Source: Candidatus Methylomirabilota bacterium
GTDB lineage: Bacteria > Methylomirabilota > Methylomirabilia > Rokubacteriales > CSP1-6
Assembly: GCA_035709005.1 (NCBI GenBank)
Contig: DASTFB010000040.1
Span: 1-64,000 of the forward strand
Direction: 5' to 3'
DNA: 64,000 nt
The notes under the pieces were generated by a model. It was given only the letters and a program-made list of their open reading frames with translations. It did no database searches and had not been told where the DNA came from. Positions 61,745 through 64,000 of this stretch are shown piece after piece (the stretch's first letter is position 1; each line of letters opens with the position of its first letter). Made by a program: the position numbers and the translations under genes.

Positions 61745-62163
61745 CCCTGCTGATCGCCAAACTCATGGAGGTGCTCAAGGCTGTCTTGCCGCTCATCGCG
61801 GTGGTGTGCATGCTCCAGGTCGTTCTGGTCGGCGCGCCCGCCGCGCTCTTCGTCCAGTTCCTGGCCGGATCGGCGCTGGCGATCCTCGGCATGCTTCTGC
61901 TCTTCATCGTATTCGCTCATGCTCGTGCTGGTGCCCCTGGCGCATGACGCCGGGAGTGTGACCACCGGAGTCCTGAGCGCGTTGGTCCTGCTGGCCCTGG
62001 CGCTCGGCCTCAGCTGACGATCACCCGGCCGGAACAGGTCGACACCATCCTGCGAGAGATCGTCCGGGCGGCCGAGCTGAACGATACGGGCCGGGGCATC
62101 GCGTTCGTCCTCCCCGTCGGCAGAGTTGTCGGCGTGGCCCATCTCATGTCGCAGACTCCGTAG
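61738..62163 (+). pseudogene. DUF1538 membrane protein and P-II-like regulator remnants
   Basis: Three pieces lie in successive frames. LLIAKLMEVLKAVLPLIAVVCMLQVVLVGAPAALF (61738-61947) is a DUF1538 N-terminus. LVPLAHDAGSVTTGVLSALVLLALALGLS (61919-62017) is a later DUF1538 piece, with everything between deleted. RPEQVDTILREIVRAAELNDTGRGIAFVLPVGRVVGVAHLM (62017-62163) is the C-terminus of a P-II-family protein. DUF1538 and P-II genes are neighbours in other genomes, so a former cluster collapsed here. Confidence 0.7.
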
Positions 62164-62186
62164 CCGCCTCGCTCTGAGACGCTTCT

Positions 62187-62202
62187 GGGAAAAAGTTTTC
62201 CC
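62187..62202. promoter_or_regulatory. GGGAAAA-AG-TTTTCCC dyad upstream of the sigma-54 activator gene
   Basis: A perfect 7-bp inverted repeat with a 2-nt centre, extended by CTG/CAG with a one-base bulge. It is very AT-rich for this DNA, and a T9 tract follows at 62258-62266. It could be a regulator or IHF-type site, or a terminator for the remnants upstream. Confidence 0.35.
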
Positions 62203-62336
62203 CAGCCACGAATACGTTTGTAGTTCTTCCACGCATCGGTCGGTGCTGCATCGCGCTTTTTTTTTGGGCCGGCGCGGGACCGACAACATAATGACCGCCG
62301 GTCGCGGTGCTATTCGCAGTGCGCCGGGAAGTGACA

Positions 62337-63407
62337 ATGACCCTTGGACTCGATTCGTATCAGGCGCTCACGAACAGTGACGCTATGCGCAGGCTGAACG
62401 GAATCGTCGACCGTGTGGCGGCATCCGATGTCACCGTCCTGATCTGCGGCGAAAGCGGCGCGGGAAAGGAAATCGTGGCCCGGGCCGTCCACGGCCGCTC
62501 ACGGCGGCGCGACGGGCCCTTCGTCAAGGTGAACTGCGCGGCCCTGCCCCTGGAGCTGCTCGAAAGCGAGCTGTTCGGCTACGAGCGGGGCGCGTTCACC
62601 GGGGCCGTCCACGAGAAGCCGGGCAAGTTCGAGCTGGCCGAGGCGGGGACGATCTTCCTGGACGAGATCGGCGAGATGCCGGTCGCCCTGCAGGCCAAGC
62701 TGCTCCAGGTACTGCAGGACCGCGAGTTCTGCCGGCTGGGCAGCCGCCATGACATTCGGGTGGACGTGCGGGTCGTGGCGGCCTCGAACCGCGATCTGGC
62801 GCGGGAGGTGAAGCGCGGGGCCTTTCGCGAGGACCTCTTCTATCGTCTCAACGTCGTCAGCGTCCGTGTTCCGCCGCTGCGGGAGCGACGCGAGGAAATT
62901 CCCGTGCTGGTCGAACATTTCCTGGAACGTTACAGCCAGGAGCACGGCTGCTCGCCGCCGCGTGTCTCCGAGAGCACGCTGCAGCGCCTGATGCAGTACG
63001 ACTGGCCCGGGAACGTCCGCGAGCTGGAGAACATCGTCAAGCGGATCGTGATACTGGGGAGTGAGGCGGTCGTCGACGAGTTGCAGGAGGTCGAGAGGCC
63101 CGGATCCCTCGATGCTCCGCTGTCCACCGCGACGGGGCCCGGAGCCGTGCCGGCGGACGGCCTCTGGCCCGAGCTCGGCTCCGACACGCTCGGCCTCAAG
63201 GACGTCGTCCGCAAAGCGGCCGAGGAGACCGAGCGCCGCATGCTGAAGAGCGTCCTGGAGCAGGTCTGCTGGCGGCGCGTCGAGGCCGCCCAGGTTCTGC
63301 GCATCAGCTACAAGACCCTCCTCGAGAAGATCAAGTACTACGAGCTCGATCGACGAGCGGCGGAGACAGCGCAGGTGCCTCCGCGCGTTTCGTCGGACGC
63401 CCGTTAG
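62337..63407 (+). CDS. sigma-54-dependent transcriptional activator without receiver domain
   Basis: The 356-aa AAA+ enhancer-binding protein has GESGAGKE (Walker A, 38-45), the sigma-54 contact loop GAFTGA (85-90), IFLDEIGE (Walker B, 106-113), [24 protein letters not shown] and [17 protein letters not shown] Fis-type helix-turn-helix near the C-terminus reads [21 protein letters not shown]. There is no N-terminal response-regulator domain, so it may be constitutively active or controlled by a partner or its amount. ATG 62337 is used (GTG 62331 is close). A sigma-54-like promoter lies 95 bp after its stop. Confidence 0.95.
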   Translation: MTLGLDSYQALTNSDAMRRLNGIVDRVAASDVTVLICGESGAGKEIVARAVHGRSRRRDGPFVKVNCAALPLELLESELFGYERGAFTGAVHEKPGKFELAEAGTIFLDEIGEMPVALQAKLLQVLQDREFCRLGSRHDIRVDVRVVAASNRDLAREVKRGAFREDLFYRLNVVSVRVPPLRERREEIPVLVEHFLERYSQEHGCSPPRVSESTLQRLMQYDWPGNVRELENIVKRIVILGSEAVVDELQEVERPGSLDAPLSTATGPGAVPADGLWPELGSDTLGLKDVVRKAAEETERRMLKSVLEQVCWRRVEAAQVLRISYKTLLEKIKYYELDRRAAETAQVPPRVSSDAR

Positions 63408-63501
63408 GAAACGCGGGCTCCGCCTCTCATTTTGTGTAGGCAGCGTGTGTTCGTGATCGCCGCACCGCGTGCAAGTCGCCGTCGCCGCGATGATCGTCGC
63501 C

Positions 63502-63516
63502 TGGCACACATCGTGC
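63502..63516 (+). promoter_or_regulatory. candidate sigma-54 promoter before the small exported protein
   Basis: TGGCACACATCGTGC matches TGGCAC-N5-TTGC at nine of ten defined positions, with GG-N10-GC spacing. Transcription would start near 63528, about 35 nt before ATG 63563. The sigma-54 activator gene is directly upstream. Confidence 0.6.
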
Positions 63517-63562
63517 CTGTGACGAGACCGCTCGGCAGCGGGTCGAGAGCACAGGAGGGCCG

Positions 63563-63841
63563 ATGCGACGGTGGGCTTTCGTGGTGCTTTTGCTCCTGGC
63601 GGCCGAGGTCGGAGATGAGGAGGCCGGTCTCAGCAAAGGACCAACCGATCCCTCCGACATCGGAACTCGGTGCGCCGTGATGGCGGGCCGGACCGATCGC
63701 GCGTATCTGAACTGCGCCGAGCACGATCGGCGGGCCCGGAGGACGGGGGACCCCTCGGCCTCCGAGGGCCCGGTGCCGCGCTTCCGCGACACGATCACCG
63801 ATGGCCAGCCGGGCCGGCTGTATCGGGCGCCTGGCCGGTGA
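63563..63841 (+). CDS. small exported protein of unknown function
   Basis: The 92-aa product starts with a hydrophobic segment RRWAFVVLLLLAAEVG. A charged mature part with DIGTRCAVMAGRTDRAYLNCAEHD (two Cys) follows. ATG 63563 has AGGAGGG 4 nt upstream, a strong site. It sits under a sigma-54-like promoter and next to the matching activator, so it is probably a target of it. No family was recognised. Confidence 0.6.
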   Translation: MRRWAFVVLLLLAAEVGDEEAGLSKGPTDPSDIGTRCAVMAGRTDRAYLNCAEHDRRARRTGDPSASEGPVPRFRDTITDGQPGRLYRAPGR

Positions 63842-63899
63842 CGGCGGCTGGCGCCGATGAGCGCCAGCGTGCGGTGAACCTTCACGTGAGGAGGTTACG

Positions 63900-64000
63900 A
63901 TGAAGTACTTCGTCCTGGTTCTCGTCGCGGTGGGGCTGGCCGTGGCGCCAGCCCTGGCCATCGCTCAGGACACTTCGACCACCACCCCGGCGAACGCGGT
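63900..64000 (+). CDS. exported protein, N-terminus only (cut by window end)
   Basis: ATG 63900, with GAGGAGG 5 nt upstream, opens a signal peptide (KYFVLVLVAVGLAVAPALAIA) and a Thr-rich start of the mature part (QDTSTTTPANAV). The frame runs off the window. It follows the small exported gene on the same strand by 58 bp and may share its sigma-54-like promoter. Confidence 0.55.
   Translation, partial: MKYFVLVLVAVGLAVAPALAIAQDTSTTTPANA

Overview
This is a high-GC (by eye about two thirds G+C) chromosomal window from a Gram-negative bacterium. Lipoproteins with lipoboxes, Tat-exported enzymes, an OmpW-like barrel protein and sigma-54 regulation all point that way. The gene mix (LLM flavin oxidoreductases, a short-patch PF04392-type binding protein, CaiB-type CoA transferase, animal-type haem peroxidase, many paralogous enzyme families) resembles uncultured soil Candidatus Rokubacteria/Methylomirabilota. 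That placement is an inference from gene content; no rRNA or tRNA gene was recognised to anchor it.

Layout. 1-0.9 kb: 3' part of an ornithine cyclodeaminase-like gene. 1.0-4.0 kb: a chromate-type operon (ChrB-like/phosphatase-fold fusion, beta-propeller, ChrA). 4.1-8.3 kb: a shortened YqeB-like gene, a cupin divergent from a LysR regulator, and a propeller/winged-helix pair. 8.45-9.1 kb: a decayed DUF899 gene. 9.1-13.5 kb (minus): a five-gene electron-transfer operon (EB_dh haem protein, tetrahaem cytochrome c, small Tat protein, 4x[4Fe-4S] protein, NrfD). It is divergent from citrate synthase plus a SPASM radical-SAM gene (13.9-16.3 kb). The shared 390-bp intergenic region carries a good sigma-54 -24/-12 match facing each way and a perfect 7-bp dyad between them. 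16.2-22 kb: IclR and MaoC remnants, an MFS carrier, a glutamine synthetase-like/amidohydrolase pair, and a wrecked collagen-like lipoprotein. 22-27 kb: an SRPBCC gene, a 1148-aa GH94-like protein, then two gene fragments joined end to end. 27.1-30 kb: a tight hydrolase-CMD-LLM-EVE operon. 30-37.6 kb: Gfo/Idh, an SRPBCC protein, a transsulfuration enzyme, threonine synthase, NIPSNAP, PAC2, and an animal-type peroxidase with a small exported partner. 37.8-46.6 kb: MFS and DUF4126 remnants, pyruvate kinase, an ABC binding protein, several lipoproteins or secreted proteins, and oxidoreductases. 46.6-52.7 kb: a GDSL hydrolase, two CoA-transferase genes, a maleate-isomerase-like protein lacking both cysteines, and a radical-SAM/HhH protein. 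52.7-61.4 kb: an AMP-ligase/ACP/acyltransferase fusion, two flavin-reductase-like split-barrel proteins, YihY, an OmpW-like protein, alcohol dehydrogenase and a Tat-exported GH28. 61.5-62.2 kb: CBS, DUF1538 and P-II remnants. 62.3-64 kb: a sigma-54 activator followed by a sigma-54-like promoter and two small exported proteins.

Two themes stand out. The first is the apparently sigma-54-controlled divergent respiratory/citrate-synthase locus. It encodes a complete membrane electron-transfer chain but no catalytic molybdopterin subunit. The second is an unusually high density of broken genes (about ten loci), several with internal deletions or end-to-end junctions of unrelated genes. Either this genome is eroding, or the assembly is imperfect; read mapping would separate the two. 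Three genes (amidohydrolase, SRPBCC, OmpW-like) also have conserved N-termini upstream of any ATG, GTG or TTG, or depend on a weak TTG, with a CTG at the plausible position.
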